Source of the DNA: APNM01 sp040361335 | GTDB lineage: Bacteria > Pseudomonadota > Gammaproteobacteria > Nevskiales > Salinisphaeraceae | Length of the DNA stretch: 64,000 bases | Direction of reading: 5' to 3' | Assembly: GCF_040361335.1 (NCBI RefSeq) | Contig: NZ_APNM01000001.1 | Location: 372,001 to 436,000 of the forward strand | Shown: positions 9,788 through 18,674 of the stretch, piece by piece | Position numbering within the stretch: the stretch's first letter is position 1 | Layout: every line of letters begins with the position of its first letter | Notes under the pieces: generated by a model | Told to the model about the DNA's origin: nothing | The model's input: the letters and a program-made list of their open reading frames with translations, nothing else | The model's database searches: none | Program-made: the position numbers and the translations under genes

Positions 9788-11566
9788 CTATGCCGTCTCC
9801 GAGGCGATTTGATGGGCATGCATCGGCGCGCCGATATGGAATCCCTGTGCCCGGTCGCATGCCATTTGCGAGAGCAGGTCGAGCACCGCGCGGTTTTCGA
9901 CGCCCTCCGCCACGACCGCCAGTCCCAGTGTCGCGGCGAGCGACACGATGGCCTCTATGATGCGGTATTGCCGGGAGTCCGGTGACAGATCGCGGATAAA
10001 TGACCGGTCGATCTTGATCGTGTCGGCAGGGATTCTCTGCAGGTACATCATGTTGCAATAGCCGGTGCCGAAGTCGTCGATCGCCATGGAGACGCCCAGC
10101 TCGCGCACGCTTTCCAGGGTCGATGCCACGGTATCGATCCCCTGGATGACAGCGCTCTCCGTGAATTCGACTTCCAGAACGCTCCCGTCCAGGCCGTGAG
10201 TCCGCAGGTGTGCCGCTATCCGGTCCCGCAAGCCGGGATCGGCGAGGTCCGTGGCCGAGATGTTCACGGCCACGCCCTTGACGATGCCGGCACGGTGCCA
10301 TGCCGCGGCCTGCGACAAGGCGCGGTCGAGCACCCAGTCGGTCAGGTCGGACATCAAGCCCGTGTGTTCGATCGCTTCGATCAACTCCGCCGGCGATATC
10401 TCGCCCAGGGTCGGATGTCGCCATCGGAGCAATACCTCGACCCTGTCGGATGTCCCCGTCGACAGATCGATCTGCGGCTGGTACTGCAGATACAGTTGAT
10501 CGTCCGATTCCAGGGCGATCGGCAGGTCCGCCATCATGCTGAAGCGGCGTCGCCGTATCTCGTCGTCGTCGGGCGTATAGAAGGCCCAGGGCCGTTTCGC
10601 CTCCAGCGCCGAATCGGCCGCGAGCGTGGCCGCGCGCAGGACGTGCTCCGCGGGGTTGTCGTAGTCCGCCATCAGGTCGGCGAGACCTATCGTCGCCATC
10701 GGCCGCAGCGAGATGCCCTGCGGGTCGCGGATCGGCTCGCACAGCGCCTCCGCGAGCCGATCCAGCGCCGTGCGCGTGAACGGCCCGGCGTAGTCGGAGA
10801 TGACGAAGCCGAATCGCAATAGACCGATCCGGTAGAGGTCGTGCCCCTCGCCCAGGACGTCTTCGATTCGTCGAAGCGACTCCTGGATGAAGTCTTCGGC
10901 ATAGGCGTAGCCCATGACCCGGACGATCTCGTTGAAGCGGTTGGACAGCGCGATGTCCACCGCCGCCACCAGTCGCTGCCGGCCGTCGTGCCGTGCCTGC
11001 TCGGCCTCCCGGTTCAGCACTTCCACGAATTTCCGTCGGGAATAGACGCCGGTGGTGGGATCGATGTGCGAGGCGGATTGGCGCATCTCGATCTGCGTCA
11101 TCGCCAGGTCGGCCAGATCCTGAAGATTCCGGCGCTGCACGTCGCTGAAATCGTGGCGCGGCTTCTGGTCGATCACGCACAGCGTCCCCAGGGCGTGTCC
11201 CTCCGTGGTCCGTAACGGCGCACCCGCGTAGAACCGTATGCGGGGATCCTTCACCACCCAGGGATTGTCGCGGAAGCGCTCGTCCACGATCGCATCGTTG
11301 ATCACCATCACATTGTGCTGGTTGATCGCGTGGGCGCAGAAGGATGCCTCTCGTGACCCGCCCTCGTGCTCGAGGCCGACCCTCGACTTGAACCATTGGC
11401 GGTCCTTGTCGAGCAGGGTCAACAGCGATACGGGCGTGTCCAGCAGACGGCTGGCCAATCGTGTGATCCGATCGAAGGCAATTTCGTTGGGCGTGTCCAG
11501 TATCCGGTAACGATGGAGCGAGGAAAGGCGTTCTCTCTCGTTCGCCGGGAGGGCGGGCTGCTTCAT
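9788..11566 (-). CDS. GAF / degenerate GGDEF / EAL protein, probable cyclic-di-GMP phosphodiesterase
   Basis: The 592-residue soluble protein has three parts. An N-terminal GAF domain (about 20-165) is of the type starting RLSSLHRYRILDTPNEIAFD, common in light- or redox-linked sensors. A GGDEF-like domain (about 166-330) has RFGFV where the GGDEF signature should be. An EAL domain (about 340-590) reads EVLLRWRHP in place of EALLRW. EAL catalytic positions look intact: Glu of EVL, Asn in VNIS, EFTES, IDDFGTGY, IKID, AEGVE and the late Gln. It likely hydrolyses c-di-GMP with the degenerate GGDEF as a regulatory or GTP-binding part. It stands alone. Confidence 0.9.
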   Translation of the reverse strand: MKQPALPANERERLSSLHRYRILDTPNEIAFDRITRLASRLLDTPVSLLTLLDKDRQWFKSRVGLEHEGGSREASFCAHAINQHNVMVINDAIVDERFRDNPWVVKDPRIRFYAGAPLRTTEGHALGTLCVIDQKPRHDFSDVQRRNLQDLADLAMTQIEMRQSASHIDPTTGVYSRRKFVEVLNREAEQARHDGRQRLVAAVDIALSNRFNEIVRVMGYAYAEDFIQESLRRIEDVLGEGHDLYRIGLLRFGFVISDYAGPFTRTALDRLAEALCEPIRDPQGISLRPMATIGLADLMADYDNPAEHVLRAATLAADSALEAKRPWAFYTPDDDEIRRRRFSMMADLPIALESDDQLYLQYQPQIDLSTGTSDRVEVLLRWRHPTLGEISPAELIEAIEHTGLMSDLTDWVLDRALSQAAAWHRAGIVKGVAVNISATDLADPGLRDRIAAHLRTHGLDGSVLEVEFTESAVIQGIDTVASTLESVRELGVSMAIDDFGTGYCNMMYLQRIPADTIKIDRSFIRDLSPDSRQYRIIEAIVSLAATLGLAVVAEGVENRAVLDLLSQMACDRAQGFHIGAPMHAHQIASETA

Positions 11567-11799
11567 TCTGCGGGTACTCGGTGGGTTGGCGGTGCGCTTG
11601 GCCCGGGGATGCGCGGGCGAGGTCAGTGAAACATAGGGGGCATCACGATATCCGACACGGGGTCGCCCCGGTCAATCTTGTTATCGATCGCCCGGGGTAT
11701 TTCTTTAGTCCGCTGGATTCGTTCCGCCCTTACGCATAATACGACGGTACGGATGTCGCCGTGCCTCGACGCAGAGGCCCGTGATGAAAGCCATGTGCC

Positions 11800-13686
11800 T
11801 CAGTCCGTTTCGAGGCGCTCCGCGGCCTCCAGCCAGGCTTCCTCGGTGGCGTCCAGACGCTTACGCAGCGCACCCTGCTCGCGCGACAGTTCGGCGACGC
11901 GGTCGTCGGCGCGTTCGTAGACCGCCGGGTCGGCGAGGGCGGTTTCCACCTCGGTCAGCTTGCGCTCCAGCGCGGCGAGTTCCTTCTCCAGTCGCTTGAT
12001 CTCGTCGCGGAGCGGTTTCTGGCGCTGCCGCCGCTCGGCGGCCTCGCGCCGTTGGTCGCGGGCCGAGGGGCGCGCGCCCGCGGTCGCCGTATCGGGTTCG
12101 CCCTCGACGTTGGCCTGCTGGGCGCGCAACCAGGCGGCATAGTCGTCGAGGTCGCCGTCGAACGGTTTGCAGCGGCCGTCCGCGATACGCCAGAGGTCGT
12201 CGCAGGTGGCGTCGATCAGGTGCCGGTCGTGGGCCACCAGGACCATGGCGCCCTCGTAGTCCTGGAGCGCCCGCTCCAGGGCGTGGCGCATGTCCAGGTC
12301 GAGATGGTTGGTGGGCTCGTCCAGCAGCAGCAGGTTGGGCCGCCGGTAGACCACCAGCGCCAGGGCCAGGCGTGCCTTTTCGCCGCCCGACAGGGGCGCC
12401 ACCGGTTCCAGGGCGCGGTCGCCGTGGAAGTCGAAGCCGCCGAGGAAGTCGCGCAGGGACTGCTCGGACGCCCGCGGGTCCAGGCGCTGGAGGTGGGTCA
12501 ACGGGCTGGCGGCCGCGTCGAGCTGCTCGAGTTGGTGCTGGGCGAAGTAGCCGACCTTGAGATAGCGGTCCCGCTGCATGTCGCCGTCCAGGGCGGGCAG
12601 TTCCCCCGCCAGCAGGCGCATGACGGTGGACTTGCCGGCGCCGTTGCGGCCGAGCAGGGCGATGCGGTCGCCCGGGGCCAGTGTCAGCTTGATGCCCGAG
12701 ACCAGGGGGGTGTCGCCATGGCCCACGGCGGCGCCGTCCAGCCGCAGCAGCCAGGTCGGCAGCCGCTCGGGCGACAGGAAACGGAACGAGAAGGGGGCGT
12801 CCCAGTGCGCCGGCGCCGTCCGGGTCATGCGCTCCATCTGCTTGAGTCGGCTCTGGGCCTGCCGGGCCTTGGTGGCCTTGGCGCGGAAACGGTCGACGAA
12901 GGCCTGCATCTCCGCGAGCCGCTTCTGCTGCGCCTCGTGCTCGGCCTGCTGGTGCGCGGCGCGCTCCGCGCGCAGCTTCTCGAAGGCGGAGTAGCCGCCC
13001 GTGTAGAGGGTGGCGGTCCGGCGCTCCAGGTGCAGGGTATGCGTGGCCACGGCGTCCAGGAAGTCGCGATCGTGCGAGATCACCATCAGGGTGCCGGGGT
13101 AGGCGGCGAGATAGTCCTGCAGCCACAGCACCGCGTCCAGGTCGAGGTGGTTGGTGGGCTCGTCCAGCAGGAGCAGCTCGGCGCGGCACATCAGGGCCCG
13201 GGCCAGGTTGAGGCGCATGCGCCAGCCGCCGGAGAAGGCGTCGATGGGCTGTTCCTGGGTCGCCGGGGCGAAACCCAGACCGTGCATCAGCCGTGCCGCG
13301 CGGGCGCGGGCGGCGTAGCCGCCGATGGCGAGCATGCGTTCGTGCAGGGCGCCCAGGCGCCCGGTATCGCCGTCGCCGGCCTCGGCGCGGGCGATGTCGG
13401 TCTCCAGTTCGCGCAGCTCGCTGTCGCCGTCGAGCACGTATTCGACCGCGGGACGGTCGCCGCTCGGCGCCTCTTGTCGGACCGCGGCGACGGTCAGGGC
13501 GGCCGGGACTTCGACCTCGCCGGCGTCCGGCGCCAATTCGCCCAACAGCAGGGCGAACAGGCTCGACTTGCCGGTGCCGTTGCGGCCGACGACGCCGACC
13601 CGCTGGCCGGCATGGACGGTCAGCGAGACATCGTGGAGCAGCGGCTGCGGGCCGCGGCGCAGGGTGACGCGATCGATCCTGAGCAT
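11800..13686 (-). CDS. yheS: ABC-F family ATPase (YheS-like)
   Basis: The 628-residue soluble protein has two ABC domains: Walker A GRNGTGKSS near residue 35 and GRNGAGKST near 345, LSGGEKARLALAL, and two LLLDEPTNHLDLD motifs. They are joined by the charged linker (about 230-290) typical of ABC-F. A C-terminal coiled coil of about 90 residues rich in Arg, Glu and Lys follows. Length and linker fit YheS more than EttA or Uup. ABC-F factors bind the ribosomal E site and relieve stalled peptidyl transfer; YheS's exact role is less settled. It is divergent from the CNNM gene. Confidence 0.9.
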   Translation of the reverse strand: MLRIDRVTLRRGPQPLLHDVSLTVHAGQRVGVVGRNGTGKSSLFALLLGELAPDAGEVEVPAALTVAAVRQEAPSGDRPAVEYVLDGDSELRELETDIARAEAGDGDTGRLGALHERMLAIGGYAARARAARLMHGLGFAPATQEQPIDAFSGGWRMRLNLARALMCRAELLLLDEPTNHLDLDAVLWLQDYLAAYPGTLMVISHDRDFLDAVATHTLHLERRTATLYTGGYSAFEKLRAERAAHQQAEHEAQQKRLAEMQAFVDRFRAKATKARQAQSRLKQMERMTRTAPAHWDAPFSFRFLSPERLPTWLLRLDGAAVGHGDTPLVSGIKLTLAPGDRIALLGRNGAGKSTVMRLLAGELPALDGDMQRDRYLKVGYFAQHQLEQLDAAASPLTHLQRLDPRASEQSLRDFLGGFDFHGDRALEPVAPLSGGEKARLALALVVYRRPNLLLLDEPTNHLDLDMRHALERALQDYEGAMVLVAHDRHLIDATCDDLWRIADGRCKPFDGDLDDYAAWLRAQQANVEGEPDTATAGARPSARDQRREAAERRQRQKPLRDEIKRLEKELAALERKLTEVETALADPAVYERADDRVAELSREQGALRKRLDATEEAWLEAAERLETD

Positions 13687-13787
13687 GGCGCGCGCAAGTG
13701 TACGGCATGCGTTGTGGTTTCGCCGGGCCGTGGCCTGTATCGTCGTTGCCGTTCCGGCTTCGAGCCGGCGTGCGGAGAAGGCGAAGG

Positions 13788-14885
13788 ATGACGCTGCTGT
13801 TTCTGTATCTGGGTCTCGCGCTGTTCGTGTCGTTCCTGTGCTCGGTGCTGGAGGCGGTGCTGCTCTCGGTGACGCCCGCCTACGTGTCCCTGATGGAGCG
13901 GCGCGGCGGCGACACCGGCCGGCGGCTGCGCGTCCTCAAGGCGGATATCGACCGGCCGCTGTCGGCGCTGCTCAGCCTCAACACCATCGCCCACACCGTG
14001 GGCGCGGCCGGCGTGGGCGCCCAGGCCCAGGCGGTCTTCGGCAACGAGTACGTCACCGCGACCTCGGCGGTGCTCACGTTCCTGATCCTGGTGTTCTCCG
14101 AGATCATCCCCAAGACGCTGGGAGCGACCCACTGGCGGCGCCTGGCGCCGCTTGCGGCGGTGATCCTGCGCTTCATGATCGTCGCCCTGTACCCGCTGGT
14201 GCTGATGTCGATGGCGATCACCCGCCTGATGGCGCGGGACGCGGCCGGCCCGGCGTTCAGCCGCGAGGAGATCTACGCCATGGCGGAGCACGGCGCCCGC
14301 GAGGGCGTGTTCCGGGCCGACGAATCGCGCGTGTTCCAGAGCCTGATGCGTTTCGGCTCCCTGATGACGCGCGACGTCCTGACGCCGCGGGTGGTGATGG
14401 CGAGCTTCGACGAGGCGGATACCGTGGCCGAGGCCTTCGCGCGTCTACAGCGCCGCCGCTTCTCGCGGCTGCCGGTCTACCGCGACGATCCCGAGACGAT
14501 CACCGGTTACGTTTTGCTCAGCGACATCCTGATGGCGGTCGCCGCCGACGAGCACGACCGTCTGCTGCGCGACTTGCGTCGCGAGGTGTTGCGGGTGCCG
14601 GCGACGCTCTCCCTGCGCGAGCTGTTCCGCAAGCTGCTGGAGCGGCGCGAGCACCTGGCGGTGGTGGTCGACGAGTATGGCGGTCTCGTCGGTCTGGTCA
14701 CGCTGGAGGATGTGGTCGAGACCCTGCTCGGCCTGGAGATCGTGGACGAAACCGACCGCACCCGGGACATGCGCGAGCTGGCGCGGCGGCAGTGGCTGCA
14801 GCGCGCCAAGCGCATGGGCGTGGTCGATCCCGACAGCGAGATCGACCGCCTGGATGTGCCCGGCAGCGGGGACCGGGACGGCTGA
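13788..14885 (+). CDS. CNNM/CorC-type membrane protein with CBS domains
   Basis: The 365-residue protein has an N-terminal CNNM (DUF21) transmembrane domain (about 1-150, with SEIIPKTLGATHWRR typical of the family). A CBS pair (about 205-320, e.g. RFSRLPVYRDDPETITGYV and DEYGGLVGLVTLEDVVETL) follows. Family members are linked to Mg2+/Co2+ efflux or homeostasis and were long annotated as hemolysins. The usual CorC_HlyC C-terminal domain is missing or very short. GGAGAAGGCGAAGG precedes ATG 13788. The stop codon lies in the loop of a perfect hairpin. Confidence 0.88.
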   Translation: MTLLFLYLGLALFVSFLCSVLEAVLLSVTPAYVSLMERRGGDTGRRLRVLKADIDRPLSALLSLNTIAHTVGAAGVGAQAQAVFGNEYVTATSAVLTFLILVFSEIIPKTLGATHWRRLAPLAAVILRFMIVALYPLVLMSMAITRLMARDAAGPAFSREEIYAMAEHGAREGVFRADESRVFQSLMRFGSLMTRDVLTPRVVMASFDEADTVAEAFARLQRRRFSRLPVYRDDPETITGYVLLSDILMAVAADEHDRLLRDLRREVLRVPATLSLRELFRKLLERREHLAVVVDEYGGLVGLVTLEDVVETLLGLEIVDETDRTRDMRELARRQWLQRAKRMGVVDPDSEIDRLDVPGSGDRDG

Positions 14886-14900
14886 GGCCGTCCCGGTCCC
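14869..14900. terminator. Perfect 14-bp hairpin with the CNNM stop codon in its 4-nt loop
   Basis: GGGACCGGGACGGC (14869-14882), loop TGAG, then GCCGTCCCGGTCCC (14887-14900). The loop TGA is the in-frame stop of the CNNM gene, and the rhlE stop lies 7 bp beyond. There is no T-tract on either side, so it may work as a bidirectional transcript-end stabiliser rather than a classical intrinsic terminator. It is the only DNA between the two convergent genes. Confidence 0.6.
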
Positions 14901-14906
14901 GCCGTC

Positions 14907-16208
14907 TCAGGCCGACGGCCGGCGGCGGCCCGATCGCTGTCCGCCGCGGCGCCGTTTGCCCGCGGGACGTCGGTCGCCGCGTTCACCCGCGGCCTGCGTC
15001 GGCCGCCGGCCGCCGGGCCGGCCGTTGCGGGCGCCGCGCGGCGGGCGGTCGTCCTCGGGCGTGGCCGCGTGCGCCGGCATCTCGAAGCCGTCCACCGCCA
15101 TCTCAGGGATGCTCCGGCCCAGCAGCCGCTGGATGCCCTTCAGGTAGGCGCGTTCCTCGGCGTCCACCAGCGACAGTGCCTGGCCCTCGCTGCCGGCCCG
15201 GCCGGTGCGGCCGATGCGGTGGACGTAGTCCTCCGGTACGTTCGGCAGCTCGTAGTTGATGACGTGGGGTAGGGCGTCGATGTCGATGCCGCGCGCGGCG
15301 ATGTCGGTGGCCACGAGGACCCGTACCGACCCGCTCTTGAAACCGTCCAGCGCCTTGGTGCGCGCGCCCTGACTCTTGTTGCCGTGCAGGGCGGCGGCGG
15401 TCAGGCCGTCGGTCTCGAGCTGCTGGCACAGGCGGTTGGCGCCGTGCTTGGTGCGGGTGAAGACCAGCACCTGGCGCCAGTTGTTGCTGCCGATGAGCCA
15501 AGAAAGCAGGGCCCGCTTTTCCTTCTTGGGCGTGTGCACGATCCGCTGGTCCACGAGCTCGGCCGGGGCGTTACGGGGCGCGACGTCGATCGACACCGGG
15601 TTGTGCAGGAGACTGCCGGCGAGCCGGCGGATGTCGTCCGAGAAGGTCGCGGAGAACAGCAGGTTCTGGCGTTTGGCCGGCAGGCGCTCGATCAGGCGGC
15701 GGATGTCGCGGATGAAGCCCATGTCCAGCATGCGGTCGGCCTCGTCGAGAACCAGGCATTCGATGCCCGACAGGTCGGCGGCGTCCTGCTGCACCAGATC
15801 GAGCAGGCGGCCGGGCGTGGCGACCACCAGGTCGACGCCGCGCCGGAATGCGTCGATCTGCGGACCGAAACCGACGCCGCCGAAGATCACCGCGGTGCGG
15901 ATCGGCAGGTCGCGGCCATAGGTGCGGGCGCTCTCGGCCACCTGCGCCGCCAGTTCGCGGGTGGGCGTGAGCACGAGGGCGCGCGGCCGGCGCGGGCCGC
16001 GGCCCGGCGTTTGTGCCAGGTGCTGTAGCAGCGGCAGCGCAAACGCGGCGGTCTTGCCCGTGCCGGTCTGGGCCGCGGCGAGCACGTCGCGACCGTCGAG
16101 CACGGCGGGTATTGCGCGGGCCTGGATGGGCGTGGTGGCGGTGTAGCCCTCGCGGGCGACGGCCGTCTGAAGGGTCTCGATGAGACCGAGTTCGGAAAAT
16201 GCTGTCAA
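14907..16208 (-). CDS. rhlE: DEAD-box ATP-dependent RNA helicase RhlE
   Basis: A 433-residue DEAD-box helicase with Q motif TPIQARAIPAVL, AQTGTGKT (I), PTRELAAQV (Ia), ATPGRLLD (Ib), VLDEADRMLDMGF (II), SATF (III), VATDIAARGIDI (V) and HRIGRTGRAG (VI). A Gly/Arg-rich C-terminal tail of about 55 residues follows. RhlE remodels RNA in ribosome assembly and mRNA decay. I choose the TTG start at 16208 because the conserved TAFSELGL start follows it and GGAG lies upstream. The frame stays open upstream to 16361 without family-like sequence. A minus-strand TATACT at 16376-16381 would give a leader of about 160 nt. Confidence 0.93.
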   Translation of the reverse strand: MTAFSELGLIETLQTAVAREGYTATTPIQARAIPAVLDGRDVLAAAQTGTGKTAAFALPLLQHLAQTPGRGPRRPRALVLTPTRELAAQVAESARTYGRDLPIRTAVIFGGVGFGPQIDAFRRGVDLVVATPGRLLDLVQQDAADLSGIECLVLDEADRMLDMGFIRDIRRLIERLPAKRQNLLFSATFSDDIRRLAGSLLHNPVSIDVAPRNAPAELVDQRIVHTPKKEKRALLSWLIGSNNWRQVLVFTRTKHGANRLCQQLETDGLTAAALHGNKSQGARTKALDGFKSGSVRVLVATDIAARGIDIDALPHVINYELPNVPEDYVHRIGRTGRAGSEGQALSLVDAEERAYLKGIQRLLGRSIPEMAVDGFEMPAHAATPEDDRPPRGARNGRPGGRRPTQAAGERGDRRPAGKRRRGGQRSGRRRPSA

Positions 16209-16418
16209 GGAATGACTCCGGTGTGGGCCTGCGTCGCATGTTGTGCGCCGTCCGGTCCAGACCGCGGGGTAAATAACGGGGATCGTGCGCGTCGTGTCCG
16301 ACGCGGCGGGATGCGTGAAGCCGTCCGGGGATGCTTCGGGCGCCAGACCGGCGGGCGCCACAACCGGCGGGACCGAGTATACGCGGTAACCGCGGGAAGC
16401 GATACAGTCCGCGTCACG

Positions 16419-16445
16419 AAAAAAGGCCCCGGCATTGCCGGGGCC
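16419..16445 (-). terminator. Intrinsic terminator of ppa
   Basis: Read leftward, a 9-bp perfect stem GGCCCCGGC/GCCGGGGCC with loop AAT is followed by six T residues. This is a textbook rho-independent terminator 26 bp after the ppa stop codon. Confidence 0.9.
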
Positions 16446-16470
16446 TCTCGGTTCCGGGCGATGCTTGGCG

Positions 16471-17004
16471 TCAGCCCTTCGCGTAGGCCTCGATCGACTT
16501 GGTGATCTCGGCCTTGGCCTTGGCCACGCCTTCCCAGCCGGTGATCTTGACCCACTTGCCCTTCTCGAGATCCTTGTAGTGCTCGAAGAAGTGCTGGATC
16601 TTGTTGCGGAAACGCTCGTCGAGGTCGTCCAGGTCCTGCACGTCCTTGTAATAGTCGGTGGCCACCTTGTCGGTGGGCACGGCGATGACCTTGGCGTCCA
16701 GGCCGGATTCGTCCTCGGTACCGAGCACCGCGACCGGGCGGCACTTGATGACCGAGCCCGGCACGATCGGGTACGGGGTCGGCACCAGGACGTCGACGGG
16801 GTCGCCGTCGTCGTACAGGGTCCGGGGCACGAAGCCGTAGTTGGCCGGGTAGTGCATGGCCACGTTCATGAACCGGTCCACCATCAGGCAACCGCTGTCC
16901 TTGTCGACTTCGTACTTGACGGCATTGCTGCCGGCGACGATCTCGATGACGACATTGATCTCGTCGGGCGGGTTCTTGCCCGCGCTCAACGCTTCGTAAC
17001 CCAT
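16471..17004 (-). CDS. ppa: Inorganic pyrophosphatase (family I, soluble)
   Basis: The 177-residue protein carries the family I signature DDGDPVDVLV (about residues 65-74), whose Asp residues bind the catalytic Mg2+ ions. YEVDKDSGCLMVDR and the C-terminal half match the E. coli-type hexamer subunit length. It hydrolyses PPi to phosphate, driving biosynthesis. A perfect TATAAT box lies 45 bp upstream and an intrinsic terminator follows, so it is probably its own transcript. Its neighbour uses PPi as substrate (see pfp), so the two would compete for the same pool. Confidence 0.95.
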   Translation of the reverse strand: MGYEALSAGKNPPDEINVVIEIVAGSNAVKYEVDKDSGCLMVDRFMNVAMHYPANYGFVPRTLYDDGDPVDVLVPTPYPIVPGSVIKCRPVAVLGTEDESGLDAKVIAVPTDKVATDYYKDVQDLDDLDERFRNKIQHFFEHYKDLEKGKWVKITGWEGVAKAKAEITKSIEAYAKG

Positions 17005-17048
17005 GAAATTCCCCTTCTGGAAGATGGTTCGGACTCTCGGGGCGCGCG

Positions 17049-17054
17049 ATTATA
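17049..17054 (-). promoter_or_regulatory. -10 box of the ppa promoter
   Basis: On the minus strand the sequence is an exact TATAAT, 45-50 bp upstream of the ppa ATG. No good -35 match is seen at 17-bp spacing. It lies in the gap between the pfp stop and the ppa start. Confidence 0.55.
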
Positions 17055-17087
17055 CCGCAGGCGGGCCGTTGCCCGTGGCGGCCCGGC

Positions 17088-18350
17088 TCAAATCTCGAAA
17101 TCGCGCCCGGTCTTCTTGGGCACCGCCACGTTCTTGAGGCGCACGTACTGGGGCAGGCCGCCGACGTACGGCGGGTAGTCCTCGCCCATGATCAGGGGCG
17201 CCAGGTGGCGGCGGCAGGCCTCGGTGATGTGGAAGCCGTCGTCGGTGATGAACTCGCGCGGCACCTTGCGTTCCACGTTGGCGATCTCGTCCAGCGGGGC
17301 CTCGCCCAGGGTCCACTCGTAGGGCTCGTCGCTGACCCGGTCGATGGTCACCATCACGCCGGATTTGCCCGCCGCGGCGTATTCCACCGCCGCGCGGCCG
17401 ACGGCATAGGACTGCTCCAGGTCGGTGGCGGAGGCGATGTGCCGCGCCGCCCGCATCAGGTAGTCGGCGATGGCGTAGTGGTACTTGTGGCCGAGCTCGC
17501 TCTTGATGCGATCGGCCAGCAGCGGGGCGACGCCGCCGAGCTGGGAGTGGCCGAAGGCGTCGGTGGTGCCGGCCTCCGAAAGGAAGCGGCCGTCCTGGGT
17601 GCGCAGCCCCTCCGAGGCGACGATGGTGCAGTAGCCGAAGCGCTCGACGCAGTTGTCGACCTTGGCCAGGAACGCCGGTTCGTCGTAGGCAATCTCCGGG
17701 AACAGGACGATGTGGGGGTCGCCCCCCTCGCCCTCGGCGGCGAGGCCGCCGGCGGCCGCGGTCCAGCCGGCGTGCCGGCCCATGACCTCGAGGATGAAGA
17801 CCTTGGTGGAGGTCTTGCTCATGCTCGCGAGATCGAACCCGGCCTCGCGGATGGATACCGCGGTGTACTTGGCGACGGAACCGAAACCGGGACAGCAATC
17901 GGTGTGCGGCAGGTCGTTGTCCATGGTCTTGGGGATGTGGATCGCCTGCACCGGATAACCCATCTCCGCGGACAGCCGGCTCACCTTGAGACAGGTATCG
18001 GCCGAGTCGCCGCCGCCGTTGTAGAAGAAATAGCCGATGTCATGCGCCTTGAAAACTTCGATCAGACGCTCGTACTGGGCGCGGTTCTCCTCCAGGCCCT
18101 TCAGCTTGTAGCGCGCCGAGCCGAAGGCGCCGGCGGGCGTGTGCCTGAGCGCGGCGATCGCGCCGGGGCTCTCCGCGCTGGTGTCGATGAGGTCCTCGGT
18201 GAGGGCGCCGATGATGCCGTCGCGACCGGCGTAGACCTTGCCGATGGTCTCGGGATGCTCGCGGGCGGCCTCGATCACGCCGGCGGCGCTGGCGTTGATG
18301 ACCGCGGTGACCCCGCCGCTTTGCGCGTAAAAGGCATTCTTGGCTGCCAT
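17088..18350 (-). CDS. pfp: 6-phosphofructokinase, probably pyrophosphate-dependent
   Basis: The 420-residue protein is a phosphofructokinase: NGGGDSADTCLKVS in place of the GGDGS motif, PKTMDNDLPHTDCCPGFGS, and EVMGRHAGWTAAAGGLA. The Lys in PKTMDND, where ATP-type enzymes have Gly (PGTIDND), is the usual mark of PPi dependence. It phosphorylates fructose 6-phosphate reversibly and can serve in gluconeogenesis or in sedoheptulose phosphate chemistry in autotrophs and methanotrophs. It lies head-to-head with adk and tail-to-head with ppa. The donor assignment is from motif, not proven. Confidence 0.88.
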   Translation of the reverse strand: MAAKNAFYAQSGGVTAVINASAAGVIEAAREHPETIGKVYAGRDGIIGALTEDLIDTSAESPGAIAALRHTPAGAFGSARYKLKGLEENRAQYERLIEVFKAHDIGYFFYNGGGDSADTCLKVSRLSAEMGYPVQAIHIPKTMDNDLPHTDCCPGFGSVAKYTAVSIREAGFDLASMSKTSTKVFILEVMGRHAGWTAAAGGLAAEGEGGDPHIVLFPEIAYDEPAFLAKVDNCVERFGYCTIVASEGLRTQDGRFLSEAGTTDAFGHSQLGGVAPLLADRIKSELGHKYHYAIADYLMRAARHIASATDLEQSYAVGRAAVEYAAAGKSGVMVTIDRVSDEPYEWTLGEAPLDEIANVERKVPREFITDDGFHITEACRRHLAPLIMGEDYPPYVGGLPQYVRLKNVAVPKKTGRDFEI

Positions 18351-18542
18351 GCTCCGATAACTCCCCTGGACTGATGCGGATTACTCGCGAGGCGCCCTGT
18401 CGATCCGCTCGCATCGGGGCGATATCCCGCGGATCGGCAAGACGGGCCGGACCCGGTCCGGCCGGCGCGTGCCGCGCTCCCGAAGCGCGTTCAGGGGCCG
18501 GCAAACGCGTGAATGATACCGGCAATACGGGGCCGCGGAAAA

Positions 18543-18571
18543 TTGACTTGCCCCGCACGCGCGGGTAGGGT
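18543..18571 (+). promoter_or_regulatory. Candidate sigma70 promoter of adk
   Basis: TTGACT (18543-18548), a 17-bp spacer, then TAGGGT (18566-18571). The -35 is good and the -10 matches at the key positions. It is the best candidate in the 324-bp divergent pfp-adk region; the rest of that region (18351-18542 and 18572-18674) shows only GC-rich sequence and no gene. Confidence 0.45.
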
Positions 18572-18674
18572 TTCGGCTCTTTCCGGCGCCAGCCCCGTCC
18601 CGTCCCGACGCGGGCCGGCGCATCCCAACTGGCCTGTTTTACCGGCCTTATCGATTCCTTCGGGGGAGTTCGAC

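Noticed and set aside
8449..9960. A 503-codon open frame on the plus strand opposite sbcB
   Set aside because: It is antisense to a clear ExoI gene, has Gln/Val/Gly-rich low-complexity sequence, and shows no family motif. Long antisense frames are common at this GC content.
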